Below are positions 15,232 through 21,848 of a DNA stretch of 41,672 bases, piece after piece (the first letter of the stretch is position 1; each line of letters begins with the position of its first letter). The position numbers and the translations under genes are program-made. The notes beneath the pieces were generated by a model, which ran no database searches, was not told where the DNA came from, and saw nothing but the letters and a program-made list of their open reading frames with translations. Where the stretch lies: the NCBI GenBank assembly GCA_021839985.1, contig JAKBZO010000004.1:1-41672 (forward strand), read 5' to 3'. This DNA comes from a bacterium (GTDB lineage Bacteria > Patescibacteriota > Minisyncoccia > Phycocordibacterales > SBAW01).

Positions 15232-15240
15232 GAAGAGCAT

Positions 15241-15269
15241 TTGTGATTTCGTCCATTGTGCTTTATAGT
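15241..15269 (+). promoter_or_regulatory. Promoter of ndk
   Basis: TTGTGA (15241-15246), 17 nt, TATAGT (15264-15269). A start near 15276 gives a ~23-nt leader, so ndk is one of the few genes here with a real 5' leader. Confidence 0.7.
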
Positions 15270-15298
15270 GCACGCATATTCATCAGTTTTTAAGCATC

Positions 15299-15772
15299 AT
15301 GCATCCGAAAGAAGAAAAGACCCTTATTATCCTCAAACCGGACGCGCTCAACCGCGGTCTCGTCGGCGAGATCACCAAGCGATTCGAACAGAAAGGCCTC
15401 AAGATCGTCGGCATGAAGATGATGCAGCTCGATGATGCGATCCTCGAAGCGCATTACGCCCACATCGCGGACAAGCCGTTCTTCGCCGGCATCAAGAACT
15501 TCATGAAAGCATCGCCGGTCGTTATCATGGCGCTCTCCGGCATCAACGCAGTTGCGGCTGTGCGCCTGATTGTCGGTCCCACTAAAGCGTACGAAGCGAC
15601 GGCGGGAACCATCCGCGGCGACTTCTCGCTCTCCATGCAATCGAACATCGTCCACGCTTCCGACAGCATTGAGAACGGCCTCGCAGAAGTCGAGCGATTC
15701 TTTGAAGCAACAGAGATCTTCGAATACAAGCGCAACGACTTTGATTTCATCAACGCAGAAGAAACCTTCTAG
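15299..15772 (+). CDS. ndk: Nucleoside diphosphate kinase
   Basis: Balances NTP pools by moving phosphate between nucleotides. It has 157 residues. EKTLIILKPDALNRGLVGEI is the N-terminal signature. The catalytic His is in NIVHASDS, the family's NxxHxSDS site. The segment between, with FMKASPVVIMALSGINAV and RLIVGPTKAYEA, matches. It is slightly longer than the usual ~140-150 residues owing to the C-terminal tail. It is a single-gene unit with its own promoter and a strong terminator. Confidence 0.97.
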   Translation: MHPKEEKTLIILKPDALNRGLVGEITKRFEQKGLKIVGMKMMQLDDAILEAHYAHIADKPFFAGIKNFMKASPVVIMALSGINAVAAVRLIVGPTKAYEATAGTIRGDFSLSMQSNIVHASDSIENGLAEVERFFEATEIFEYKRNDFDFINAEETF

Positions 15773-15781
15773 CTCTCTGCT

Positions 15782-15824
15782 GGTGCAACAAAAAACGCGG
15801 CTGTGCCGCGTTTTTTGTTGCACC
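15782..15824. terminator. Terminator after ndk
   Basis: A perfect 20-bp stem, GGTGCAACAAAAAACGCGGC-tgt-its complement, with A and T runs inside the stem. It could work in both directions. Confidence 0.9.
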
Positions 15825-15835
15825 CACCTCTTCCC

Positions 15836-15863
15836 TTGATTTCTTTTTTTGGAGTATTACACT
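15836..15863 (+). promoter_or_regulatory. Promoter of the 15870 RNA
   Basis: TTGATT (15836-15841), 16 nt, TACACT (15858-15863). The predicted start at about 15870 coincides with the first base of the closing stem of the RNA. Confidence 0.55.
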
Positions 15864-15869
15864 TTAGAG

Positions 15870-16021
15870 AGGGCAGAGGAGGTAAATGTCCTTAAATCCA
15901 TTTTCAGGGAGCTCGGCGTTCTCCGACCATAAAGATCGAAGACAGGGCACCCACCTGGCATAAGCCAGACATTACCTCTGATGTCCTCGAAAGGATCGCT
16001 ACCAGTTGTAGCGATTTTTTC
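15870..16021 (+). ncRNA. Candidate structured RNA of unknown class (~150 nt)
   Basis: The 5' strand GAGGGCA-GAG-GAGGTAAATGTC pairs with GACATTACCTC-TGA-TGTCCTC: an 18-bp closing helix with one bulged A and a 3x3 loop (GAG/TGA) that allows tandem G-A pairs. Inside are CTGGC-ataa-GCCAG and a GGAG/CTCC or TCGG/CCGA hairpin. A terminator follows directly. The 3' closing strand could alternatively form TCCT-cga-AAGGA, as in a switch. It does not match the SRP or tmRNA hallmarks; a 6S-like long helix is possible. It could be a free RNA or the leader of the MBL gene, but that gene has its own -10. Confidence 0.55.
15995..16021 (+). terminator. Terminator of the 15870 RNA
   Basis: ATCGCTAC-cagtt-GTAGCGAT followed by TTTTT. 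Confidence 0.85.
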
Positions 16022-16041
16022 GTTCCATCACCCTCTTCTGC

Positions 16042-16047
16042 TATGAT
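16042..16047 (+). promoter_or_regulatory. -10 box of the MBL gene
   Basis: Extended -10 TGC-TATGAT, ending 6 nt before the ATG at 16054. It predicts a leaderless mRNA. Confidence 0.55.
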
Positions 16048-16053
16048 GTATCC

Positions 16054-17418
16054 ATGCCTACTACTATCACGTTCTGCGGCGGTGCCGGTTCAGTGACCGG
16101 TGCAAATTTTCTTCTTAAAACCGATCGTGCAGCGATCCTCGTCGACTGCGGTCTGCAACAGGGCGGCGAACTCACCGAAGGTATCAACTGGAAACCGTTT
16201 CCGTACGATCCGTCGATCATCGATGTCCTTTTTGTGACTCATTCGCATATCGACCATATCGGCCGCATACCGAAGCTGGTGCGCGATGGTTTTCGCGGCC
16301 GCATCATCTCGACCGAAGCGACGCGCGCGGTCGCTGGAGCGCTTCTGGAGGACAGCGCCATGCTTCTCGAGATCGTGGCGAAGCGCACCGAACACCCTAT
16401 TCTCTACGACGCGCATGATATCGAAGCGGCGATGAAATTGTGGGAAGGCGTGCCGTATCATACGCCGCAGAGTCTGCCGGATGGCCTCTCATTCGAATTC
16501 ATCGACGCCGGTCACATTCTCGGTTCAGCGATGGTAAAGATCTCGCGCGGCGGCCGCACGATCGTGTTCACCGGCGACTTGGGCGGTTCATCGGTGCTGC
16601 TGCCGCCGCGCGATTCCGCCGTGGGCGCGCAGTATGTGGTCATGGAGAGCGTCTATGGCGATCGCACGCATCCGTATGAAGATCCGAACACGCGCCGCGA
16701 CAATCTGCGCCGCGCGATCGTCGAGACCGCGCACCGGGGTGGAGTGCTGCTCATTCCCGCATTTGCGACCGAGCGCACGCAAGACCTCCTCTTTGAACTC
16801 CGCACTATCTACGCCGATGGCGGTATTCCCGAAGTGCCGGTCTACCTCGATGCGCCGCTTGCCGAAAAACTCACGGCATCGTTCCTCGCGCATCCGCAGT
16901 ACTTCAACGATGAAATGCATGCGCGCATCACGATGGGGGAGAACATCTTTTCATTTCCACAGCTGCATGTGGTCGCGGATACGGAAGCGTCGCATGCGCT
17001 TGACCAAGTACGCGGTCCCAAAGTGATCATCGCGGGGTCGGGTATGGCGCAGGGCGGCCGCGTTTTGCAGCATGAGAAGACCGTCCTGCAGGACCCTCAT
17101 TCAACGCTGCTCATCGTCGGCTACCAAGTGGCGGGCAGCCTCGGACGACGCCTCATCGACGGCGCAAAACAGGTGACCATCATGGGGGAGAAGATACCGG
17201 TGCACTGCCGTGTTGAACAGAATCTCGGTTACTCCGCGCACCTCGACGGTCCGCACCTCCTTGAGTTCATCGAAGAAGCGAAAGAGACGGTCGAGGAAGT
17301 ATTCGTGGTGATGGGCGAGCCGGTGTCGGCGGGATTTTTGGTGCAGCGCATGCGCGACCATCTCGGGATCAATGCGCGCGCGCCGGAGAACGGCAATTCA
17401 TTCCCGATCGAGTTGTAA
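16054..17418 (+). CDS. MBL-fold beta-CASP ribonuclease/RNA hydrolase
   Basis: 454 residues of the metallo-beta-lactamase/beta-CASP class (CPSF73-like), which cut RNA with two zinc ions. Motif 1 is the Asp in ILVDCGLQQG, motif 2 is THSHIDHIGRIP (residues ~62-73), motif 3 is the His in DAGHILGSAM, and motif 4 is the Asp in FTGDLGG. The beta-CASP part carries ERTQDLLFEL, GSGMAQGGRVLQH and the terminal His of YSAHLDG. There is no KH extension. It is predicted cytosolic and involved in RNA processing or decay. The start is fixed by the -10 box directly upstream. Confidence 0.9.
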   Translation: MPTTITFCGGAGSVTGANFLLKTDRAAILVDCGLQQGGELTEGINWKPFPYDPSIIDVLFVTHSHIDHIGRIPKLVRDGFRGRIISTEATRAVAGALLEDSAMLLEIVAKRTEHPILYDAHDIEAAMKLWEGVPYHTPQSLPDGLSFEFIDAGHILGSAMVKISRGGRTIVFTGDLGGSSVLLPPRDSAVGAQYVVMESVYGDRTHPYEDPNTRRDNLRRAIVETAHRGGVLLIPAFATERTQDLLFELRTIYADGGIPEVPVYLDAPLAEKLTASFLAHPQYFNDEMHARITMGENIFSFPQLHVVADTEASHALDQVRGPKVIIAGSGMAQGGRVLQHEKTVLQDPHSTLLIVGYQVAGSLGRRLIDGAKQVTIMGEKIPVHCRVEQNLGYSAHLDGPHLLEFIEEAKETVEEVFVVMGEPVSAGFLVQRMRDHLGINARAPENGNSFPIEL

Positions 17419-17465
17419 AAAACGGTCTGAGATCTAATGGCTGCTCAAACAGTTTCCAATGCTTG

Positions 17466-17474
17466 TGATACACT
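17466..17474 (+). promoter_or_regulatory. Extended -10 of the SLOG gene
   Basis: TGA-TACACT, ending 9 nt before the ATG at 17484. Confidence 0.45.
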
Positions 17475-17483
17475 AAAAGTACT

Positions 17484-18134
17484 ATGAACCCTCGTCGAGA
17501 ACAGAATCAGATAAAGTTGTGCGTGTCCGGAGCGGCGGAGACCGCGTACTGCGGCGTCAACGCATTTGAAAAGGGCAAAGCACTCGGACGCGAGATCGCG
17601 CTTCAAGGATGTATTCTCACGACCGGCGCGACGACCGGTTTTCCGATGTGGGCGGCGATCGGCGCCAAAGAGGCGGGAGGATTTTCACTCGGCTTCTCGC
17701 CGGGCTCGTCGGAGAAAGAGCATGTCGAAGTGTACAACCTTCCGACCGACTTCATGGATGTGATCGTGTACACCGGCTTCGGCTATCCGGGCCGCGATCT
17801 CATTCTCACGCGCTCGGCTGATGCGGTGCTCTTCGGTTGCGGTCGCATCGGCACGATCCACGAGTTCACGATCGCGTTCGAAGATGAGAAGCCGATCGGC
17901 ATCCTGCAGGCAGAGTGGCAGACCGACAAGGTCATCAAGACCATTCTTGAGAACGCGCATCGCGGCGGCGAGGACCGTATCGTGTTCGACAGCGATCCGC
18001 ACGAACTGGTGCGGAAGGTGATCGAGAAGGTGGAGCACGACCGCGTGCACCGCGCATCAAAATATCTCAAGAAGGCAGGGGAGTTGGAGACCGCTGCTGC
18101 GCCGTCGCCGCTCTCCGATCTGCAGACAAAGTAG
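17484..18134 (+). CDS. SLOG-type Rossmann protein (LOG/TIGR00725-like)
   Basis: A 216-residue protein with the nucleotide-binding Rossmann pattern of the SLOG superfamily: KLCVSGAAETAYCG at the N-terminus, LTTGATTGFPMWAAIGAKEAGG (residues ~46-68) and the later AVLFGCGRIGTIHEFTIAFEDEKPIGIL, equivalent to the PGGxGTxxE region of LOG proteins, here GCGRIGTIHE. Relatives bind nucleotides or nucleotide-derived ligands. The exact substrate is unknown. The C-terminal ~30 residues are a charged tail. It lies after the MBL nuclease with its own promoter and ends in a strong terminator shared with rplT. Confidence 0.7.
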   Translation: MNPRREQNQIKLCVSGAAETAYCGVNAFEKGKALGREIALQGCILTTGATTGFPMWAAIGAKEAGGFSLGFSPGSSEKEHVEVYNLPTDFMDVIVYTGFGYPGRDLILTRSADAVLFGCGRIGTIHEFTIAFEDEKPIGILQAEWQTDKVIKTILENAHRGGEDRIVFDSDPHELVRKVIEKVEHDRVHRASKYLKKAGELETAAAPSPLSDLQTK

Positions 18135-18135
18135 A

Positions 18136-18192
18136 TATCCCCAAAACAAAAGCGGTCTGGCCAGAGGGCCAGACCGCTTTTGTTTTGGGGAT
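18136..18192. terminator. Bidirectional terminator between the SLOG gene and rplT
   Basis: ATCCCCAAAACAAAAGCGGTCTGGCC and its exact complement surround a 4-nt loop (AGAG). This gives a ~26-bp stem with A and T runs on either side, serving both converging genes. Confidence 0.92.
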
Positions 18193-18202
18193 CCTTTTTG
18201 AT

Positions 18203-18556
18203 CTATGCACCCATCTTCTTTGCGATGCGGGCGAACGTCTCCGGATGCTCTGCCGCGAGCGTCGAGAGCATCTTGCGGTTGATCGCGACATTGTGCTTCT
18301 TGAGTGCTGCGATGAGGCGGCTGTAGGAGAACGTCTCGCTGATCATATCGAGACCAGCGTTGATGCGGACATTCCACAGCTTGCGGAAGTCGTTCTTCTT
18401 ATCTTTGCGGTGCGCGAATGCGTACTTGCCGGCGTGCACGATCGCTTCGTATGCAGCACGCTTCTTCTTCGAGCGTGCAAAACGATAGCCCTTGGTGCGT
18501 GCTAGCGTATTGCGGCGGCTTTTCGCTGCCATCGTACCTCCTTTTACTCTTGCCAT
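18203..18556 (-). CDS. rplT: 50S ribosomal protein L20 (bL20)
   Basis: L20 is needed for early 50S assembly and in many bacteria represses its own operon. It has 117 residues with the canonical start MARVKGGTMAAKSRRN, then TKGYRFARSKKKRAAYEAIVHAGKYAFAHRKDKKNDFRKLWNVRINAG, typical of L20. The codons for K-G-G read AAAGGAGGT and look like a Shine-Dalgarno sequence before the second ATG, but the conserved MARVK start argues for 18556. It is the third gene of infC-rpmI-rplT. The gap to rpmI holds a 9-nt-period repeat. Confidence 0.96.
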   Translation of the reverse strand: MARVKGGTMAAKSRRNTLARTKGYRFARSKKKRAAYEAIVHAGKYAFAHRKDKKNDFRKLWNVRINAGLDMISETFSYSRLIAALKKHNVAINRKMLSTLAAEHPETFARIAKKMGA

Positions 18557-18564
18557 ACGTTGAT

Positions 18565-18608
18565 TACTTTAAAAACTTTATGAACTTTATAAACTTTACG
18601 AACTTATT
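18565..18608 (-). repeat. 9-nt-period repeat between rpmI and rplT
   Basis: On the plus strand CTT starts at 18567, 18576, 18585, 18594 and 18603, exactly 9 nt apart (units such as ACTTTATGA, ACTTTATAA, ACTTTACGA). It resembles the 7-nt-period elements in placement but not in unit or period. Confidence 0.75.
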
Positions 18609-18801
18609 TTGATGCCGTCGTGATGTAGCGCTGCGAGACCTTCTTGCTGAGCGAGAGATTCTGGGAGCGGCGCTTATCCATCTGCGCTGAGCGATCCGCC
18701 TTCGCATTGAAGTGGTTCTGTCCCGCCTTGCGCGCCACGACCTTGCCCGTGCGGGTGATCTTTACGCGCTTCGTGAATGCCTTGTTCGTTTTGATGCTCA
18801 T
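18604..18801 (-). CDS. rpmI: 50S ribosomal protein L35 (bL35)
   Basis: A 65-residue basic protein: KTNKAFTKRVKITRTGKVVARKAGQNHFNAKADRSAQMDKRR matches L35 (KTN...AAxKRFKxTGTGKxxRxxAxxxH). It sits between infC and rplT as in nearly all bacteria, 16 nt after infC. Confidence 0.95.
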   Translation of the reverse strand: MSIKTNKAFTKRVKITRTGKVVARKAGQNHFNAKADRSAQMDKRRSQNLSLSKKVSQRYITTASK

Positions 18802-18817
18802 ATGATGTTAATTACTG

Positions 18818-19333
18818 CTATTTCTTGCTCTCTGATTCAAGAACGGTAGACAACCCCTTCGGGCTCTTTGTGATAGGATCCGCGATCTTGTAGTCCGCAG
18901 GAATGAGCTTGAGAAAACGTTCCAAGCGCTCCTTGAGGAAGCCGAACTCCATATATTTGTATCGGCCCCACAAAAAGAGGTCGACCTTCACGCGATGTCC
19001 TTCTTTGAGCCACCCAGCTGCCTTATTCGCTTTGATATTCAGATCGTTATCGCCCGTTCCGATCTTGACCTGAATGCTCTTGGTCTCGGTGGAATGCGAT
19101 TTCGCCTTTGCTTCTCGGCGTTTTTTCTGCTGCTCGTACTGAAATTTACCATAATCCATGATTTTTGCAACCGGCGGCACCGCGTTCGGCGAGATCTCGA
19201 TAAGGTCGAGTTCAAGGTCATGGGCGCGCTGGATCGCCTCCGACAACGCCAAAACACCCAGGTTTTCTCCTTCGGCGCCGACGACGCGCACTTCTTTGGC
19301 GCGGATCTGATGATTTACACGTGCAGTTTCCAA
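18818..19333 (-). CDS. infC: Translation initiation factor IF-3, apparent TTG start
   Basis: IF-3 keeps subunits apart and checks initiator tRNA pairing. The product is ~171 residues: ARVNHQIRAKEVRVVGAEGENLGVLALSEAIQRAHDLELDLIEISPNAVPPVAKIMDYGKFQYEQQKK, then the C-domain with IQVKIGTGDNDLNIKANKAAGWLKEGHRVKVDLFLWGR. No ATG lies in frame before residue ~60. The track GTG (19354) overlaps the -10 box TATAGT, which leaves TTG at 19333 as the best start. A rare start codon for infC is known elsewhere (AUU in E. coli) and serves autoregulation. Confidence 0.93.
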   Translation of the reverse strand: METARVNHQIRAKEVRVVGAEGENLGVLALSEAIQRAHDLELDLIEISPNAVPPVAKIMDYGKFQYEQQKKRREAKAKSHSTETKSIQVKIGTGDNDLNIKANKAAGWLKEGHRVKVDLFLWGRYKYMEFGFLKERLERFLKLIPADYKIADPITKSPKGLSTVLESESKK

Positions 19334-19342
19334 GTACCTGCT

Positions 19343-19370
19343 ACTATAACACACAAAAAGAACCGCACAA
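19343..19370 (-). promoter_or_regulatory. Promoter of infC-rpmI-rplT
   Basis: On the minus strand TTGTGC (19370-19365), 16 nt, TATAGT (19348-19343). The -10 ends 9 nt before the proposed TTG start, so the mRNA has little or no leader. Confidence 0.6.
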
Positions 19371-19397
19371 CGGTGAGGTCGGGGGTTGGTTCTGGGC

Positions 19398-19403
19398 TAC
19401 TAT
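19398..19403 (+). promoter_or_regulatory. -10 box of the thermonuclease gene
   Basis: TACTAT ending 7 nt before the ATG at 19411; the overlapping TATGAT (19401-19406) is an alternative. It is divergent from infC. Confidence 0.4.
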
Positions 19404-19410
19404 GATAGCT

Positions 19411-20004
19411 ATGCCTCGCCGACATGTCTGGTACAGCCTTCTCGCGCTGAGTGTTTTAGTGGCGGCGATCTTCTCTCTTGGTCGCGCGGCGCCGGTGCCG
19501 CCGACTCCTCCGAGCTCTGACGCGGCCTCTGCCCGCGGAGCGCTCGGCACCAGCACGGCACCGGCGCCGCGCCCACAACCTGCCGCTCTCGCCGAACTCT
19601 ATCCGGTCGTGCGCGTTATCGACGGCGACACCATCAAGATCCTCTATAAGGGCGCGACCACGACCGTACGGCTTATCGGTGTCGATACGCCAGAGACCGT
19701 TAAGCCGAATACGCCGGTGCAGTGTTATGGTCCTGAATCGTCGGCTAAGATGCATGCGCTTTTGGATGGCGAGAAAGTGGCGATCGAAACTGATTCGACG
19801 CAAGACCTTCATGATATGTACGGCCGGCTGCTCGCGTATGTCTTTCTGCCGGACGGCACGTCGGTTGATGAGCTGCTCATCGAGCAAGGCTACGGCCGCG
19901 AATACACGTTCAAAGATCGAGCGTATGAATATCAGGCGCAATTCAAACAAGCAGAGCGCGATGCGCAAGCCGCCCTCCGCGGGCTGTGGGGTGTGTGTAA
20001 ATGA
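19411..20004 (+). CDS. Thermonuclease (SNase) family nuclease, exported or anchored
   Basis: 197 residues. An N-terminal hydrophobic helix (VWYSLLALSVLVAAIFSLGRAA, residues ~5-26) acts as a signal or anchor, then a Pro/Ala linker to ~60. The SNase domain follows: VVRVIDGDTIKILY, VRLIGVDTPETVKP with the catalytic Arg and Glu, DMYGRLLAYVFL with the second catalytic Arg, and LIEQGYGREYTF. It is expected to act outside the membrane as a Ca-dependent nuclease, perhaps feeding on external DNA. ATG 19402 (MIAMPRR) is an alternative start. Confidence 0.88.
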   Translation: MPRRHVWYSLLALSVLVAAIFSLGRAAPVPPTPPSSDAASARGALGTSTAPAPRPQPAALAELYPVVRVIDGDTIKILYKGATTTVRLIGVDTPETVKPNTPVQCYGPESSAKMHALLDGEKVAIETDSTQDLHDMYGRLLAYVFLPDGTSVDELLIEQGYGREYTFKDRAYEYQAQFKQAERDAQAALRGLWGVCK

Positions 20005-20063
20005 ATCGCACGCCGCGCGTGTGTGTCATACTTAAGGCATTACGAGTAGCGACAAGAACCAGC

Positions 20064-20603
20064 ATGGCCAAGTATACGGTAGAGAGATCACCACTTATCA
20101 ATTTCTTCGTGGCGGATACGCGCAGCGCGTGGTTGTGGCTGGTGCTGCGTCTCTATCTCGGCTACGGGTGGCTCACGGTCGGATGGGAGAAGATACAAGA
20201 TCCGGCATGGGTGGGAAATAATGCGGGCGCAGCACTCGCCGGCTTCATGCAAGGCGCGCTCGCCAAAACGGGCGGCGCGCACCCTGATGTCCAAGGGTGG
20301 TACGCGTGGTTCTTGGAGCATGTGGTCATTCCGCATGCCGTCGTGTGGTCGTACCTGATCGCCTGCGGCGAAGTGCTCGTCGGCATTGCGCTTCTGCTCG
20401 GCTTCCTCACCGGCGTCGCGACCTTCTTCGGCATGTCCATGAACTTCAATTATTTGCTCGCGGGCTCGATAAGCGTTAACCCGATCTGGCTCATGCTCGG
20501 TCTGCTGCTGCTCCTTTCGTGGCGCGTGTCCGGCTACATCGGGCTTGATCGATGGGTCTTGCCGCGTTTGTTCGGCTCGACCGAAGTGAAGCGGGTGGGG
20601 TAG
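20064..20603 (+). CDS. DoxX-like integral membrane protein
   Basis: 179 residues with about four membrane segments: LVLRLYLGYGWLTVGWEKI (residues ~25-43), HAVVWSYLIACGEVLVGIALLLGFLTGVATFFGM, NFNYLLAGSISVNPIWLMLGLLLLLSW, and a C-terminal amphipathic part. The RLYLGYGWLTVGWEKI and GExLVGIALLLG segments are typical of the DoxX/DoxD family, whose members are linked to quinone or sulfur redox chemistry. The exact role is unknown. The ATG at 20064 gives a compact N-terminus; a -10-like CATACT is at 20027. Confidence 0.75.
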   Translation: MAKYTVERSPLINFFVADTRSAWLWLVLRLYLGYGWLTVGWEKIQDPAWVGNNAGAALAGFMQGALAKTGGAHPDVQGWYAWFLEHVVIPHAVVWSYLIACGEVLVGIALLLGFLTGVATFFGMSMNFNYLLAGSISVNPIWLMLGLLLLLSWRVSGYIGLDRWVLPRLFGSTEVKRVG

Positions 20604-20628
20604 TGCACGTTTGCAAGCCCCCATTCTC

Positions 20629-20637
20629 TGGTATCAT
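20629..20637 (+). promoter_or_regulatory. Extended -10 of the 20644 gene
   Basis: TGG-TATCAT, ending 6 nt before the ATG. TTGCAA at 20611-20616 is a possible -35, with a short 15-nt spacer. Confidence 0.5.
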
Positions 20638-20643
20638 GATCAT

Positions 20644-20922
20644 ATGACCATTGCGATCATCAATCTCATCTTGGACGCGACCATTGTCGTGCTCTCCCTG
20701 TGGGTCCTTCAGATCCTGATCGGCTACGGCGGTTTGATCGGACGCGCGCTGACCTTGATCGGCTCGGGTACGGTCATCATCGGAGTGGCGCAGATCATCG
20801 AGACGATCATGAACCAGTGGCTTACGAGCGATCCGCTGGCGATCGAGCTCATACACCGCATCATTCTCGTCATCGGCTTCATCTACATCGTGTGGGGGTA
20901 TCGGGTGCTGATGAAAAAATAG
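20644..20922 (+). CDS. Small membrane protein, function unknown
   Basis: 92 residues, almost entirely hydrophobic, with three predicted membrane segments (IAIINLILDATIVVLSLWVLQILIGYGG, LIGRALTLIGSGTVIIGVAQII, LIHRIILVIGFIYIVWGYRVL) and a short KK tail. I do not recognise the family. It is convergent with the PAP2 gene; the terminator between them serves both. The start follows the extended -10 box. Confidence 0.65.
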   Translation: MTIAIINLILDATIVVLSLWVLQILIGYGGLIGRALTLIGSGTVIIGVAQIIETIMNQWLTSDPLAIELIHRIILVIGFIYIVWGYRVLMKK

Positions 20923-20930
20923 CCGCTATA

Positions 20931-20974
20931 GACATCAAAAAAACCGCTCTCGTGAGAGCGGTTTTTTTGATGTC
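20931..20974. terminator. Bidirectional terminator (20644 gene / PAP2)
   Basis: A 44-bp palindrome with one central mismatch, GACATCAAAAAAACCGCTCTC then its complement. It is A-rich upstream and T-rich downstream on either strand. Confidence 0.9.
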
Positions 20975-21433
20975 CTACTTTTGCAAGAAGCGACGATATG
21001 CAGCGTGCCACGCCGCCGTGCCCGCAAGAGCGATGAGCATGCTGCCGACGACGTCGATCGTATGATGCACGCCGACATATACGCGCGCGACCGCGATGAT
21101 CGCGGCGATCGTCCACAAGCTGAGGCCGAGTCGTCTATTCCAATACATGCCGATGGCGGCAAGCGCGGAAGCGAGGAGCGTATGATCGGACGGGAAACCG
21201 TTGTCGGCTGCATGAGGGATGAGCGGAGTGAAATGCCCGACCACGAACGGGCGCGGATCGAAATAGAGGTGTCCGGCAATGAGGGCGAGCACATAGGCGA
21301 ACAGCGCCGCAGGAATCGCAAAGAGCATCATGTTCTTCTGCTCCCGCCACGGCTTCATAAGAAAATATACGCCGAGGATCAGCACCGGAAGAGCGATGAG
21401 ATATTTTGCCGCGAAGATGAAGAAGGTGGTCAT
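20975..21433 (-). CDS. PAP2-family phosphatase, BcrC-like
   Basis: 152 residues with about five membrane segments. The acid phosphatase motifs are DPRPF (end of motif 1), FPSDHT (motif 2, PSxH form) and ARVYVGVHHTIDV (motif 3, with the catalytic His and Asp). The FPSDHT version is typical of undecaprenyl-diphosphate phosphatases that recycle the lipid carrier for cell wall synthesis; that substrate is inference. The start at 21433 follows an extended -10 on the minus strand (TGC-TACAAT, 21446-21441) by 7 nt. The longer track ORF runs through repeats. Confidence 0.85.
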   Translation of the reverse strand: MTTFFIFAAKYLIALPVLILGVYFLMKPWREQKNMMLFAIPAALFAYVLALIAGHLYFDPRPFVVGHFTPLIPHAADNGFPSDHTLLASALAAIGMYWNRRLGLSLWTIAAIIAVARVYVGVHHTIDVVGSMLIALAGTAAWHAAYRRFLQK

Positions 21434-21453
21434 ATGGAGCATTGTAGCATTTC

Positions 21454-21480
21454 TCACGTCGGTAAAGCAGTTTACCTGCA
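21454..21480. repeat. Palindromic mini-repeat, copy 1
   Basis: GGTAAA-gcag-TTTACC preceded by TTCTCACG and followed by TGC. A close relative, TTCTCATGCAGGCAAAGCAGTTTGCCTGC, lies at 21744-21772. Confidence 0.6.
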
Positions 21481-21481
21481 T

Positions 21482-21524
21482 CAAACACCAAAACCCACCC
21501 GTCGAGGGTGGGTTTTGGTGTTTG
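21482..21524. terminator. Strong palindrome upstream of PAP2
   Basis: CAAACACCAAAACCCACCC-gtcga-and its complement, a perfect 19-bp stem. It looks terminator-like, but no gene clearly ends here. GCCGAAGCG-N6-CGCTTCGGC (21529-21552) follows. Confidence 0.5.
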
Positions 21525-21603
21525 TGGCGCCGAAGCGCAGGGCCGCTTCGGCATCCTACAAAATTATAGTCGCCCCTCGCCATGCTCGGGGCTCGTTAAT
21601 TTT

Positions 21604-21630
21604 GTGGAGATGGGGAGAGTGAACCCCGCG
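21604..21630 (-). pseudogene. Remnant of a tmRNA 3' end
   Basis: Plus strand GTGGAGATGGGGAGAGTGAACCCC matches the true ssrA 3' end (GTGGAGATGGGGAGAATCGAACTCCC) over 15 identical bases, then diverges. The T-arm is broken, with no normal TTCGA loop. It lies 220 bp beyond ssrA. Confidence 0.5.
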
Positions 21631-21637
21631 ATCGCAG

Positions 21638-21676
21638 CCACGAAACAGCCGACGCGTAGCGTCGGCTGTTTCGTGG
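21638..21676. repeat. 18-bp perfect hairpin
   Basis: CCACGAAACAGCCGACGC-gta-complement, beside the tmRNA remnant. No T-run. Confidence 0.6.
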
Positions 21677-21735
21677 GCGTCGCTGGACGCGGCTCGCCTT
21701 TTTCCTCCCGGCAGGTCGGAAAAATATGCTCCGCC

Positions 21736-21848
21736 GAGTTTGATTCTCATGCAGGCAAAGCAGTTTGCCTGCTCCCATCTCCACCAGAAAAAGTTAAAGC
21801 CCCTTTCGGGGCTAAACTTTTTCGGTGGAGATGGGGAGAATCGAACTC
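21736..21848. repeat. Inverted duplication of the tmRNA 3' end around its terminator
   Basis: On the plus strand GAGTTTGATTCTC (21736-21748) and CCCATCTCCACC (21774-21785) are inverted copies of ssrA bases 21836-21848 and 21824-21835. Between the two parts of the left arm lies the palindromic mini-repeat GCAGGCAAA-gcag-TTTGCCTGC (21751-21772). The terminator stem forms the centre. The left copy ends in CCA; the true ssrA copy ends in CCG. Confidence 0.75.
21787..21823 (-). terminator. Terminator of ssrA
   Basis: GAAAAAGTT, AGCCCC-gaaa-GGGGCT and AACTTTTTC on the minus strand, directly after the tmRNA 3' end. The palindrome is symmetrical enough to work both ways. Confidence 0.85.

Noticed and set aside
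18520-18545. Second ATG of rplT as the true start because AAAGGAGGT precedes it
   Set aside because: The first ATG gives the conserved MARVK N-terminus; the SD-like bases are the codons for K-G-G.
21135-21554. 139-aa minus-strand ORF with TATAAT shortly before its ATG
   Set aside because: It overlaps the PAP2 gene in another frame and its first part runs through terminator and repeat sequence; the box is probably chance in an AT-rich hairpin.
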